A DNA stretch of 64,000 nt from the NCBI GenBank assembly GCA_021849425.1, contig JAJZSY010000002.1, positions 62,001 to 126,000 of the forward strand, read 5' to 3'. Source of the stretch: Pseudomonadota bacterium. GTDB taxonomy: Bacteria > Pseudomonadota > Alphaproteobacteria > Acetobacterales > Acetobacteraceae. Positions 1 to 7,140 of the stretch are shown piece after piece (the stretch's first letter is position 1; each line of letters begins with the position of its first letter). Below the pieces are notes generated by a model that saw only the letters and a program-made list of their open reading frames with translations, did not search any database and was not told the DNA's origin. A program made the translations under genes and the position numbers.

Positions 1-1270
1 GGATCAGGCAGGGGACGAGGCAGCTCCAGCAGCGATGCGGATAGACGTAGCCGACCTCCTCATTGAAGGTGATGACCTTCTCGCCGCGATGGCTGAGCTT
101 GTCGTACCATTTCCAGAAATCGCCGAACTTGGCGTACCAGCCTGGATATTTCTGCTCGAACCACTCGAAGTCGGCCTCGCGCTGGGCCTCGATGCGCCAG
201 AAATTCACCGGCCAGCCGACAGCGAAGAACTGGGCGACGTGGTGGACGTAGAGCTTCTCGGTCAGGCGCTTCCAGGCGGCCTGGACATCGTCGTGGTGCA
301 CCTTGATGCCGTATTTCTCAAGCGGCAGCATGTAGGTCCGGTAGTAATCCTCGAAGATCCAGCGGTGCCACATCTCCGCGTAGGATTCCTTCGACTTGTC
401 GCGATTGGTGGTGCCGTATTCGATGAAGGTGCCGATCGCGGCATCGACGATCGCGTGGTTCTGCCAGAAGGCGTAGCGCAGGTCGCGCTCGAGCAGGAGA
501 TGATTTTCCGGCTCCTTGAGGGCGGCCATCAGCATCGAGTGTCCGTTGCCGATATGCCGACTCTCGTCGGACTGCACCGAGAGGAAGACGGTCGGCAGCG
601 CGTAGTCGCCGTTGCGGGCGGCCTCGGAGGGCATGGCAACGAACAGCGTGTTGGTGAAGGCGGTTTCAGCGACGACGGTGAGATACATGCAGGCGGCGGT
701 CATCGTGTCGCCGGTGATGAAGCCTTCGCCGAACTGCCGGCCGATCGTGGTCGCATAGCATTTGCCGAAGGCTTCCTCGGTGATGTCGAAGCCCGCCGGA
801 TCGATGTAGTTCTCCATGTACCATTTCTTGAGGTTCATCTGGATGGTCGAGTGACGGAATTCGTCGACCATCTGCATCGTGAACCCGGTGCGCAGGTCCT
901 CGCCCGGCGCGAGGCGGGCGACCATCGCCATCGAACGCGCCGCGGAGATTTCCGGGAAGGGGATGATCGCGAGGAACAGCTTCATCCATTCGACCCAGCG
1001 CGGCTCGACATTGCGGAACATGTCGCCGCGCAGCGCCGCATCGAGCGCGCCATAGACGCGGTTGTCCTTCTCTTCCTGCATCGGGAAGTAGGAGCGCAGC
1101 ACCTGCTTCATCGGATCGCGCGGGGCCTTGGTGATCTTGTAGTCGGTCGGGTAGGTCATCGCCTCCTGGACATAGGTCGGATTCCACCCGAGATCGGAAA
1201 TCTTCCTGGTTGCCTCGCCCACGGATATGCCGCGCTGCGAGGTGATCTTGTTGAGCGTCAGGGACGTCAT
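1..1270 (-). CDS. prmA: Propane/alkane monooxygenase hydroxylase large (alpha) subunit, 3' end cut by window edge
   Basis: Catalytic subunit of a soluble diiron monooxygenase that uses O2 to hydroxylate a short alkane (propane 2-monooxygenase type). About 423 codons are present from ATG 1270; family members are about 540 residues, so the C-terminus lies outside the window. The diiron ligands read as Glu107, Glu137/His140 (EFRH), Glu202 and Glu236/His239 (ESRH). The 30-, 62- and 34-residue spacings equal those of methane monooxygenase MmoX. Motifs such as QFGEGFITGD and FVAMPSEAARNGDY match PrmA/MimA proteins better than MmoX, as I remember those families. The ribosome site GGAGG sits 8-9 nt before the ATG. 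Reductase, beta and coupling subunits would be expected beyond the left edge. Transcription probably starts at the sigma-54 promoter at 1523-1538, giving a leader of about 240 nt. Substrate is inferred; acetone, butane or phenol are alternatives. Confidence 0.9.
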   Translation of the reverse strand, partial: MTSLTLNKITSQRGISVGEATRKISDLGWNPTYVQEAMTYPTDYKITKAPRDPMKQVLRSYFPMQEEKDNRVYGALDAALRGDMFRNVEPRWVEWMKLFLAIIPFPEISAARSMAMVARLAPGEDLRTGFTMQMVDEFRHSTIQMNLKKWYMENYIDPAGFDITEEAFGKCYATTIGRQFGEGFITGDTMTAACMYLTVVAETAFTNTLFVAMPSEAARNGDYALPTVFLSVQSDESRHIGNGHSMLMAALKEPENHLLLERDLRYAFWQNHAIVDAAIGTFIEYGTTNRDKSKESYAEMWHRWIFEDYYRTYMLPLEKYGIKVHHDDVQAAWKRLTEKLYVHHVAQFFAVGWPVNFWRIEAQREADFEWFEQKYPGWYAKFGDFWKWYDKLSHRGEKVITFNEEVGYVYPHRCWSCLVPCLI

Positions 1271-1522
1271 GTTTTCAAACCTCCACCTTGTTTGCGCCGC
1301 GGGTCCCGTGACCCGGGCGGAAAGCGGCTCAGGTGCCGCCGTGCGAGTTTCCGGATGGCCTGCGCCGCGTTGCGGGGCGTTGCCTGCCGGATCCCGGCAA
1401 AGGTCTTCGAACGATCCTGATCGGTGACAGCGCAGTGTCGCGCGAAGCCGATCCGGTTTCCTCCGTTCCTTCGTTCTTCTGGCACCGCGCCACGCGCGAT
1501 GATTTTCTTCTGGACAAATCAG

Positions 1523-1538
1523 AGCAAATCCCATGCCA
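1523..1538 (-). promoter_or_regulatory. Sigma-54 (RpoN) -24/-12 promoter of the monooxygenase operon
   Basis: On the minus strand this reads TGGCATGGGATTTGCT, against the consensus TGGCAC-G-N4-TTGCW: the -24 GG and -12 GC are 10 bp apart, as required, and the only deviation is T for C at the sixth position. It points at the monooxygenase gene, with predicted start near 1512. Related soluble methane and butane monooxygenases are sigma-54 dependent (MmoR, BmoR), which supports the call. The 1271-1510 leader also holds a small 6-bp hairpin at 1300-1315, just upstream of the ribosome site. Confidence 0.8.
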
Positions 1539-1613
1539 AAAGGCCGGCGGGATGGTCATGCGCACGAACGCGGCGGATATCGGAAAGTGCCGACGCAATG
1601 CCGCAACGCACAA

Positions 1614-1656
1614 TGTAAAGGAAATTTACATCTGTAAATGACAAGTGTAATACTTG
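1614..1656. promoter_or_regulatory. Cluster of three inverted repeats, candidate upstream activating sequence
   Basis: Three perfect inverted repeats follow one another: TGTAAA-N5-TTTACA (1614-1630), ATTTACA-TC-TGTAAAT (1624-1639) and CAAGT-N5-ACTTG (1642-1656). The first two share an arm. They lie about 75-130 bp upstream of the sigma-54 promoter, the usual place for enhancer-binding protein sites. They also lie just upstream of the divergent promoter at 1699-1728, so they could serve either side. The binding protein is unknown. Confidence 0.6.
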
Positions 1657-1698
1657 GCATATTTCAAATATAGATGAATATCACTTCAAACAATCAAA

Positions 1699-1728
1699 TT
1701 GACTTTCGCCCGCATGGGTGGCTAATTC
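1699..1728 (+). promoter_or_regulatory. Sigma-70-type promoter of the WD40-containing operon
   Basis: TTGACT (1699-1704), an 18-nt spacer and TAATTC (1723-1728) predict a start near 1735. This places the transcript start downstream of the in-frame GTG at 1718, so translation should begin at the GTG at 1784 instead. Confidence 0.5.
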
Positions 1729-1783
1729 TCGCCAAGCGACGATCGCCCAGCCGAGGCATGGCGATCGAGGCGAGGAGGCGCAG

Positions 1784-2257
1784 GTGCCCGACAAACAGCG
1801 GCCAGACATGGACCCGACATCTCCGGCGGCAGGCGGCGGAGACGTGACCGAGCAGCTGATCCGGCTGATGTCACGCGACCTGGTGTTCACCATGACCTTT
1901 CTCGGCGAAAGTCAGCACCGGATGCAGACGCATTTCGAGAGCTTCATCACCGCCTCGCTTGCCCGCGCCGGGATGAACCAGACCACCCACCCGATGATCC
2001 GGCTGTTCGTCGAGCGGCATGCCACGCTGTTGCGCGAGTTCGTGTTTTCCGGCGTCGCCCTGTCGCGACAGTTCGGGATCGGCGAGATCGAACATCTGAT
2101 CGGCGATGCTTCGTCGCTGCTGCGGATCGATATCTGGGACCAGCTGCGCAACCATATCGAGATGGCGGAGACGCGGTTCCGCGCGCAGATTCCTGACCTG
2201 CCAGGCCAGCTCGCGGATTTCGCCGCACCGGACGCGGCGCGGGGCGAAGCTCCATGA
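1784..2257 (+). CDS. Hypothetical protein, first gene of a four-gene operon
   Basis: A 157-residue, probably soluble and largely helical protein that I do not recognise. It has no signal peptide or membrane segment. After a polar N-terminus of about 25 residues, amphipathic segments follow (for example around RLMSRDLVFTMTFLGESQ and IEMAETRFRAQIPDL). GTG 1784 is chosen because GAGGAGG lies 6 nt upstream and the likely promoter at 1699-1728 excludes the earlier GTG at 1718. Its stop overlaps the next start (ATGA, 2254), so translation is probably coupled. It stands divergent from the monooxygenase gene, but no homology ties it to alkane oxidation. Confidence 0.75.
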   Translation: MPDKQRPDMDPTSPAAGGGDVTEQLIRLMSRDLVFTMTFLGESQHRMQTHFESFITASLARAGMNQTTHPMIRLFVERHATLLREFVFSGVALSRQFGIGEIEHLIGDASSLLRIDIWDQLRNHIEMAETRFRAQIPDLPGQLADFAAPDAARGEAP

Positions 2258-2562
2258 CCGGCGCCGATGCCGAGCGGCAGCAACTGCTGCGACGCAGGCT
2301 CGCCCTTGTCGGCGCCATCTCCGCGCTGAACGCCGAGGCGCTGCGCACCCTGCAGCAACTGGCCGGGCTCGAGATCGACATGCAGCGGCTTGAGGATGAT
2401 GCGCGCATGCAGGACTCGGGGTCGCTAAGTGCCGCAAACGGCGAAGCCGCCGCGCTGCGGGAGGCGCAGGCCGATTGCGCGGCGCGGATCGAGGCGGTGG
2501 AGGCGGTGGAGGCGGAAATGGCCGAGATCGACCGGCATCTGGCGGCTCTGGCGGGCAATTGA
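2254..2562 (+). CDS. Small coiled-coil protein, second gene of the unknown operon
   Basis: A 102-residue, mostly helical protein rich in Ala, Glu, Leu and Arg. Heptad-like stretches (RRRLALVGAISALNAEALR and IEAVEAVEAEMAEIDRHLA) indicate a coiled coil over most of its length, with a short Ser/Gly break near residue 55. It has no membrane segment or catalytic motif. The start overlaps the previous stop by 4 nt, and the WD40 gene follows after 16 nt. A coiled coil next to a beta-propeller suggests a scaffold or assembly role, which is inference only. Confidence 0.75.
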   Translation: MTGADAERQQLLRRRLALVGAISALNAEALRTLQQLAGLEIDMQRLEDDARMQDSGSLSAANGEAAALREAQADCAARIEAVEAVEAEMAEIDRHLAALAGN

Positions 2563-2578
2563 ACCGGGGAGACGGGCG

Positions 2579-3709
2579 ATGAACCAGACCGCGACGAAAC
2601 ACCTTACGCTGTTCGACCTGCTGGGCCGCGCCTGGCCATGCGCGGCGCCGGCTGGCCCGCCGTGCTTCAGCGCCGATGGTGCCGCGGTCGCTTTCGGCTG
2701 CGCCGACGGCACGGTAACGGTCGTGCCGATCGAGGATCCGGAGCCACCGGAGACGCGGATCCGGGTGAGCGGCGATGTCGGCCAGACGACGATCCGCCCG
2801 CGCAGCCGCCCGGCACCGCCCCCCGCCGTATCCGCCGCGCTGCATCAGGATGTGCCCCCCATCGTCGCCGGCGATAAAAGCGGCTTCCTGGTCGGCGCCG
2901 GTGATGGCAGCGTGCTGACGCTCGGGCCGGATGGCGCGGTGCGCGGCACGCGCGCGCGGATCGGAACGCCGGTCGTCGCTCTCGACCACGCGCGGGCCGC
3001 CTCGCTCACGGCCATCGCCGGCGGGGACGCGGTGCGGCTGTGCCAGGGCGCGGGCGCGCTGTCCGATCCGCTCGCCGATGATGGCGAGGGCGAGGTCGTC
3101 GCCATCCGGTTATCGCCTGCGGGACGTCACCTCGCGATCGCGCGCGCGGAAAGCCTGAGCATCGTCGCACTCGATGGGAGCGGCAGGGCGCCGATGGTCT
3201 TCGGCCTGCTGTCGCGCCCGCTGTCGCTCGCGTGGCGCGACGACGGGGCCTGGCTCGCCTGCACGCTGGAGGCGGGCGGCTTCCTGATGGTCGATCACGC
3301 CGGGGGGCGCAGCGGCACCGTCACCGGCTTTCCGATGGCGACGCGCGATGCGGCCTGGAGCATCCCCGCCGCGTCGATCGTCGCCTCGGGCGCCTATCGC
3401 GTCGCCGCCTGGTCGATGGCGACGCCGCCGCTCGATGGCGACATGACCGGCGCGCTGGTGAGCGGCCGGGCCGGGCTGGTGGCGGTGGAGAGTATCGCCG
3501 CCCATCCGGCGCGGCCGCTGGTTGCGGCCGGCTACGCCAACGGCCAGATCCTGCTCGTCCAGATCGGCGGGCGGGATGAAGTGCTCATCCGCCCCGAGGG
3601 CGGCGCGGTGACAGCGCTCGGCTGGTCGGACGACGGCCACCAACTCGCCGCCGCTGGCGCGGATGGAATGGTGAGCATCACCACGTTTCCGGAGCGGATG
3701 TTCAAATGA
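2579..3709 (+). CDS. WD40-like beta-propeller protein
   Basis: A 376-residue protein with repeated blades of the form (sequence)-DG-hydrophobic-(A/G)-G-DG-x-V: FSADGAAVAFGCADGTVTV near the N-terminus, LSPAGRHLAIARAESLSIVAL and WRDDGAWLACTLEAGGFLMV in the middle, WSDDGHQLAAAGADGMVSI at the C-terminus. The first and last blades look complementary, consistent with ring closure. No signal peptide or membrane segment, so probably cytoplasmic. ATG 2579 follows GGGGAGA at 2566-2572. An earlier in-frame extension (from 2429) overlaps the upstream gene and lacks a ribosome site. WD40 proteins usually scaffold multiprotein assemblies; the partners here may be the three small neighbours. The stop overlaps an ATG at 3706. 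Confidence 0.8.
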   Translation: MNQTATKHLTLFDLLGRAWPCAAPAGPPCFSADGAAVAFGCADGTVTVVPIEDPEPPETRIRVSGDVGQTTIRPRSRPAPPPAVSAALHQDVPPIVAGDKSGFLVGAGDGSVLTLGPDGAVRGTRARIGTPVVALDHARAASLTAIAGGDAVRLCQGAGALSDPLADDGEGEVVAIRLSPAGRHLAIARAESLSIVALDGSGRAPMVFGLLSRPLSLAWRDDGAWLACTLEAGGFLMVDHAGGRSGTVTGFPMATRDAAWSIPAASIVASGAYRVAAWSMATPPLDGDMTGALVSGRAGLVAVESIAAHPARPLVAAGYANGQILLVQIGGRDEVLIRPEGGAVTALGWSDDGHQLAAAGADGMVSITTFPERMFK

Positions 3710-3735
3710 CCGGCGACTCAGGAAGGGAGACCGAG

Positions 3736-3912
3736 ATGCAAATGGAGATGAACGACGAGCAGCGCAGCAAGGACGCGTACTTCCAGCGGGTTGCCGCGCT
3801 TGCCGAGGAAATGGTGGCGCGCCACGGACCTGATTTCACGATGGGGACGCTGGTGCTGGCCGCACGCTGGATTGCCGAGAACAGGATTGGCGGCGGCACG
3901 CCTCCCGCCTGA
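3736..3912 (+). CDS. Small acidic hypothetical protein, last gene of the unknown operon
   Basis: A 58-residue protein (68 if translation starts at the overlapping ATG 3706) that is polar at the N-terminus and helical in the centre (VAALAEEMVARHGPDFTM), ending in a short Gly/Pro tail. ATG 3736 is preferred because GGGAGA lies 5 nt upstream, but coupling through the ATGA at 3706 is also plausible. I recognise no family. No signal peptide, membrane segment or metal-binding motif is visible. It belongs to the same operon as the WD40 protein. Confidence 0.65.
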   Translation: MQMEMNDEQRSKDAYFQRVAALAEEMVARHGPDFTMGTLVLAARWIAENRIGGGTPPA

Positions 3913-3918
3913 GCCGGA

Positions 3919-4182
3919 TCAGGGAGACCGCCGGCGGTAGATGATGCATGCCGCGCGCAGCAGCGAGGCGAGATTGGCGATGTCGCCCAGCCAATCCACC
4001 GCTTCGTCATGCAACTGCGCGATGAGGCGGGGAACCGAAACGCCCTCGGCGGCGGCAATTTCATCCAGCGTGACCCAGAACACGCCTTCGAGCCGCACGC
4101 TGGTCGAACGGCCGGCCAGCCGGATCGAGCGGCTGGTCTGGGCGAAATGCCCCGGGTTCTGCCCCTGCAACAGATTGCACAT
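3919..4182 (-). CDS. Ribbon-helix-helix domain protein (RHH_4 type)
   Basis: An 87-residue protein whose core, from RSIRLAGRSTSVRLE through FWVTLDEIAAAEGVSVPRLI, matches the alphaproteobacterial RHH_4 family: a beta strand followed by two helices. The family is predicted to bind DNA as a dimer, but targets are generally unknown. ATG 4182 has an excellent ribosome site (GGGGAGGA). It is convergent with the WD40 operon (6 nt between stops), so it is not part of it. The 4183-4483 gap upstream holds a GGCGCC inverted repeat near 4198 and the promoter of the following gene. Confidence 0.75.
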   Translation of the reverse strand: MCNLLQGQNPGHFAQTSRSIRLAGRSTSVRLEGVFWVTLDEIAAAEGVSVPRLIAQLHDEAVDWLGDIANLASLLRAACIIYRRRSP

Positions 4183-4401
4183 CGTTCCTCCCCGAAGGCG
4201 CCTTGCGGCCAGGCGCCCGCGCCGGGCGGCCTGCCCGGCTTCGGATGTTTCAAAGCAAAAGCAATGCCAGACGCGCGGGGCGGCATGCATCGGGGCGCCG
4301 GCGGTGGTGCGGTGTTCTGAAACGGAACGAATGCGTACCGGCGCTGTTCTGCTTCCGGCCATGACATGCTGAACCGCCCGAACACCGCCTGCCGGAGAGG
4401 T

Positions 4402-4430
4402 TTGGGAAGAAGCTGCCGGCAGCCTATACA
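4402..4430 (+). promoter_or_regulatory. Sigma-70-type promoter of gloA
   Basis: TTGGGA (4402-4407), a 17-nt spacer and TATACA (4425-4430) precede the glyoxalase start by about 50 nt. This is the only clear signal in the 300-nt gap before that gene. Confidence 0.5.
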
Positions 4431-4483
4431 GCGCCGATGCAACCCGCGCCGGCCGCCCCGGCGCCGAACAGGAGGGACTGCGC

Positions 4484-4879
4484 ATGGCCAAGGCGATCCA
4501 CAGCATGATCCGCGTGCTCGACGAGGCGCGCTCGGTTGCGTTCTACGAGCAGGCGTTCAGTCTTGCGATCGCCGACCGGCTCGATTTCGACACGTTCACG
4601 CTGGTCTATCTGCGCAACGCGGAAAATGATTTCGAACTCGAACTGACGATCAACAAGGGCCGGGCCGAGCCCTATGCGCTCGGCGACGGCTATGGCCATA
4701 TCGCCTTCTGCGTCGACGATCTCGATGCCGAGCACGCACGCTTCGAGGCGGCAGGCTGGGCGCCGCGCAAGATCGTCGAGTTCAAGCGCGACGGCGCCCT
4801 GCTCGCGCGGTTTTTCTTCGTTGCCGACCCGGATGGATACCAGATCGAGGTGCTGCAACGCCACGGCCGCTATCGCTGA
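4484..4879 (+). CDS. gloA: Lactoylglutathione lyase (glyoxalase I)
   Basis: Isomerises the hemithioacetal of methylglyoxal and glutathione to S-lactoylglutathione in the cytoplasm. The 131 residues form two VOC modules. Likely metal ligands are His6 (AIHSMIRV), a Glu in FELELTIN, the His of YGHIAF and the Glu of YQIEVLQ. Length and spacing fit the short, bacterial Ni-type enzyme, although residues after SVAFYEQAF (SLAIADRLDF) diverge from E. coli GloA. The ribosome site AGGAGG is strong. It appears to be a single-gene unit between an RHH gene and the sulfide region. Confidence 0.85.
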   Translation: MAKAIHSMIRVLDEARSVAFYEQAFSLAIADRLDFDTFTLVYLRNAENDFELELTINKGRAEPYALGDGYGHIAFCVDDLDAEHARFEAAGWAPRKIVEFKRDGALLARFFFVADPDGYQIEVLQRHGRYR

Positions 4880-4894
4880 GCGGCCGGGACACGC

Positions 4895-5098
4895 TCAGCG
4901 GAAGGCGCAGCCCGGTTTCACCCCGAGCCGCCGCAGCAGCATGGCGGCGGGGCAGAAACCGGTGATGCCGGCCTGGAACAGGTTGAGCCCCACCAGTGCG
5001 GTGAGGACGTAGAACCATGGGCTGACCAGCCAGGCCAGCACGAGGCTGAGCAGCACCATGAAGCCCGCGAAGCTGAGAACGGTCTTGTCCACATTCAT
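4895..5098 (-). CDS. YgaP-like inner membrane protein (DUF2892)
   Basis: A 67-residue protein with two membrane helices (residues about 8-24 and 27-42) and the family signature GLNLFQAGITGFCPAAMLLRRLG, ending in CAFR. In E. coli YgaP this domain is fused to a rhodanese; here the rhodanese is a separate gene at 7530. It follows trxC and sqr on the same strand after 129 nt, a gap containing a long hairpin and a Fur-like box, so it may be expressed from the sqr operon or independently. ATG 5098 is preferred over 5125 because AAGGG lies closer. The role in sulfane-sulfur handling is inferred from YgaP. Confidence 0.8.
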   Translation of the reverse strand: MNVDKTVLSFAGFMVLLSLVLAWLVSPWFYVLTALVGLNLFQAGITGFCPAAMLLRRLGVKPGCAFR

Positions 5099-5120
5099 GA
5101 TTACATGTCCCTTGTCCTGG

Positions 5121-5156
5121 AGCACTTTCCGATCCTGTTGGATCGGATGCAGTGCT
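5121..5156. repeat. Long palindrome/hairpin between trxC and the DUF2892 gene
   Basis: TCCGATCC-TGTT-GGATCGGA (5128-5147) is a perfect 8-bp stem. Flanking arms AGCACT (5121-5126) and AGTGCT (5151-5156) extend it. There is no T-tract, so it is not a classical terminator. It may be an RNA processing or stabilising element, or a repeated extragenic palindrome: a shorter relative, CGATCC-GGAA-GGATCG, lies at 53901-53916. Confidence 0.55.
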
Positions 5157-5159
5157 CTA

Positions 5160-5174
5160 TGATATTCATTATCA
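5160..5174. promoter_or_regulatory. Fur-like 7-1-7 box upstream of the DUF2892 gene
   Basis: TGATATT-C-ATTATCA differs by one base from a perfect 7-1-7 Fur-family palindrome. It lies about 60 bp upstream of the DUF2892 start. It may mark a separate promoter or metal/redox control, but no clear -35/-10 pair accompanies it. Confidence 0.35.
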
Positions 5175-5227
5175 GAGCATCTTTATCCGGTCAGATAACT
5201 CCATCTGCTCGGATGGGGCTCTGAAAA

Positions 5228-5674
5228 TCACGCGGCCGCCGCGAGGTGACGGCGCGCGAAATCGACGATGGCCTGCGCGCTCATGGCCCCGGCGCTCTGG
5301 CCGATCACCCGGCCGCCCCTGAGCAGGAACAGCGACGGGATGCCGCGCACGCCGAGGCGGGAGGAGACCTCCGGCGCCTCGTCGGCATTGAGTTTGAGCA
5401 GCCGGACCTCCGGTTCCAGGATCGCCGCCGCCTGCTCGAATTGCGGCGCCATCATCCGGCACGGTCCGCACCACGGCGCCCAGACATCGAGCAGAAGGGG
5501 AATCCCGTCCCGCTCGGCGTGGCGCTCGAAGCCGGCCTGGTCGATCGCGACGGGATGGCCGTCGAACAGCTTGCGATGGCAGGCGCCGCATTGCGCGGCG
5601 CGGGCCGGGCGCGCCGGCGGGATGCGGTTCACCGCGCCGCAATGCGGACAGACGATATGGGTCGCGTCAGCCAT
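5228..5674 (-). CDS. trxC: Thioredoxin 2 (zinc-containing TrxC type)
   Basis: A cytoplasmic disulfide reductase of 148 residues. The N-terminal zinc-ribbon motif CPHCGAVN (about residue 9) and CGACHRKL (about residue 29) distinguish TrxC from TrxA. The active site WCGPC lies near residue 68 and the cis-proline in GIPSLFLL near residue 116. The start overlaps the end of sqr by 8 nt, so the two genes are very probably co-transcribed. Thioredoxin can reduce protein persulfides, which fits the sulfide context. Confidence 0.93.
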   Translation of the reverse strand: MADATHIVCPHCGAVNRIPPARPARAAQCGACHRKLFDGHPVAIDQAGFERHAERDGIPLLLDVWAPWCGPCRMMAPQFEQAAAILEPEVRLLKLNADEAPEVSSRLGVRGIPSLFLLRGGRVIGQSAGAMSAQAIVDFARRHLAAAA

Positions 5675-6974
5675 GGCCCGCTCCTTTCGCTGACTTGCGG
5701 TCGTTGTGATGAAGCTTGTGGATATTGAGCTGCTTCATCAGGAAGCGCTCGTAGAAGGGCTCGCTCTCGCCGGCGCGGATCTTGCGGAGGAAATATTTCT
5801 CGAAGCCGATCTTGGCGAGATGCACCCAGGCGCCGGTCGAGGCCCAGTTGACGTCGCGCGGCGGGATCTGCGGCTGGGCGACGAAGGCCACGCCGCCATC
5901 GCCGAAATCGGCGAGGCAGACGGCGTTCCACGTCGCCCGCGCGTGCGGCGCCTCGCCGCGCAGCAGCGCGCCGATGTTATGCGCCGTGGCGGTGACCATC
6001 GACTCGATCATGAACCCGGTTTTCGGCACGCCGACCGGCACCGGCGTCTTGCCCACGGGCGGGATCGCGACACAGACGCCGACGCCGAAGACGTTCGGAT
6101 AGGCCGGATTGCGCTGGTGCTCGTCGATCAGCACAAAGCCGCGCGGATTGACCAGCCCCTCGATGCCGCGCAGCGCCGGCACGCCGCGAAAGGCGGGCAG
6201 GAACATGGTGAAGCGGCTGGGCAGGTCGTGGGTCGCGATCGTCTGGCCGTCGGTGTCGACTTCCTCGGCCACGACCTTTTCCGCGTCCACCGCGGCGATC
6301 TTCGCGTTGGTGATCCACTTGATGTGGCGATGGCGCAACTCGCTCTCCATCAGCGACTTGGTGTCGCCCACGCCATCGAGCCCGAGATGGCCGATATAGG
6401 GTTCGGAGGTGACGAAGGTCATCGGCACCTTGCTGCGCAGGCGGCGCTTGCGCAGCTCGCGATCGAGGATGAAGGCGAATTCGTAGGCCGGGCCGAAGCA
6501 GGATGCGCCCTGCACCGCGCCGACCACGACCGGCCCCGGATTGGCGCAGAAGCGCTCGAACGCCTCGAAGGCGGACGCGGCGTGATCGGTCTGGCAGATC
6601 GAGACCGTGTTCCGCTCCGGGCCGCAGCCGGGAATCTCGTCGAAGGCGAGTTCGGGGCCAGTAGCGATGATCAGATAGTCGTAGGGGATGCTGTCGCCGC
6701 CATTCAGCTCGACGCGGTTTTCGGCAGGGTGCACACGGGCGGCGCCCTCGGTGCGGAAGGTGATGTTCTTGCGGCGCGTCACCTTGTCGAGCGAGACCTC
6801 GATATCCGCGCGGTCGCGCCAGCCGACGGCGACCCAGGGGTTCGACGGCGTGAACTGGAACGTGTTCCGCTCGCCGATCAGGGTAATCCTGTCTTCCGGC
6901 CGGATCTGTCCCGCGGTTTCGAACGCGGCGAGCGTGCCGCCGAGCCCCGCGCCAAGGACCACAATCTCTGCCAT
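5667..6974 (-). CDS. sqr: Sulfide:quinone oxidoreductase
   Basis: A peripheral membrane flavoprotein that oxidises sulfide to sulfane sulfur and passes electrons to quinone. It has 435 residues, the usual length. The N-terminal FAD motif is VVLGAGLGGT. The three redox cysteines fall at Cys127 (SICQ), Cys159 (GASCFGPAYEF) and Cys353 (NAVCLADFGD), nearly the same positions as in the Acidithiobacillus ferrooxidans enzyme, which it resembles throughout (VTSEPYIGHLG, DEHQRNP, GVPKTGFMIE). It heads the sqr-trxC unit, divergent from the ArsR gene. An FNR/FixK-type box at 7060-7073 lies at the right distance from a TTAACAT -10-like element near 7032, suggesting activation at low oxygen; the ArsR repressor may add sulfide control. 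Confidence 0.95.
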   Translation of the reverse strand: MAEIVVLGAGLGGTLAAFETAGQIRPEDRITLIGERNTFQFTPSNPWVAVGWRDRADIEVSLDKVTRRKNITFRTEGAARVHPAENRVELNGGDSIPYDYLIIATGPELAFDEIPGCGPERNTVSICQTDHAASAFEAFERFCANPGPVVVGAVQGASCFGPAYEFAFILDRELRKRRLRSKVPMTFVTSEPYIGHLGLDGVGDTKSLMESELRHRHIKWITNAKIAAVDAEKVVAEEVDTDGQTIATHDLPSRFTMFLPAFRGVPALRGIEGLVNPRGFVLIDEHQRNPAYPNVFGVGVCVAIPPVGKTPVPVGVPKTGFMIESMVTATAHNIGALLRGEAPHARATWNAVCLADFGDGGVAFVAQPQIPPRDVNWASTGAWVHLAKIGFEKYFLRKIRAGESEPFYERFLMKQLNIHKLHHNDRKSAKGAGHG

Positions 6975-7059
6975 GCTTTCCTGCCTTTCCGAACGCTCCG
7001 GCGAAGGCGGCGCTCCGCCGCGCCCGGGGCGATGTTAATTGGTTTGCGGCGACGCCGGC

Positions 7060-7073
7060 TTGACCTGGATCAA
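7060..7073. promoter_or_regulatory. FNR/FixK-type box upstream of sqr
   Basis: TTGACCTGGATCAA (minus: TTGATCCAGGTCAA) fits the anaerobox TTGAT-N4-(A/G)TCAA. Its centre is 41-42 bp upstream of a start predicted near 7025 by the -10-like TTAACAT on the minus strand. That is class II activator geometry for sqr-trxC. Confidence 0.65.
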
Positions 7074-7140
7074 CGCCCGCGCGGACAGCCGGGAGAACAC
7101 TGCCGCTGCGGTGCGGCCGGACGTTCCGGCGCCGCCACAA

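Noticed and set aside
35-1420. Long + strand open frame opposite the monooxygenase gene
   Set aside because: It is the antisense of a clearly conserved diiron protein and has no recognisable sequence; an effect of GC-rich codon use.
1718-1783. Upstream GTG start giving a 179-residue first protein of the WD40 operon
   Set aside because: It overlaps the predicted promoter -10 region and has no ribosome site; GTG 1784 has GAGGAGG.
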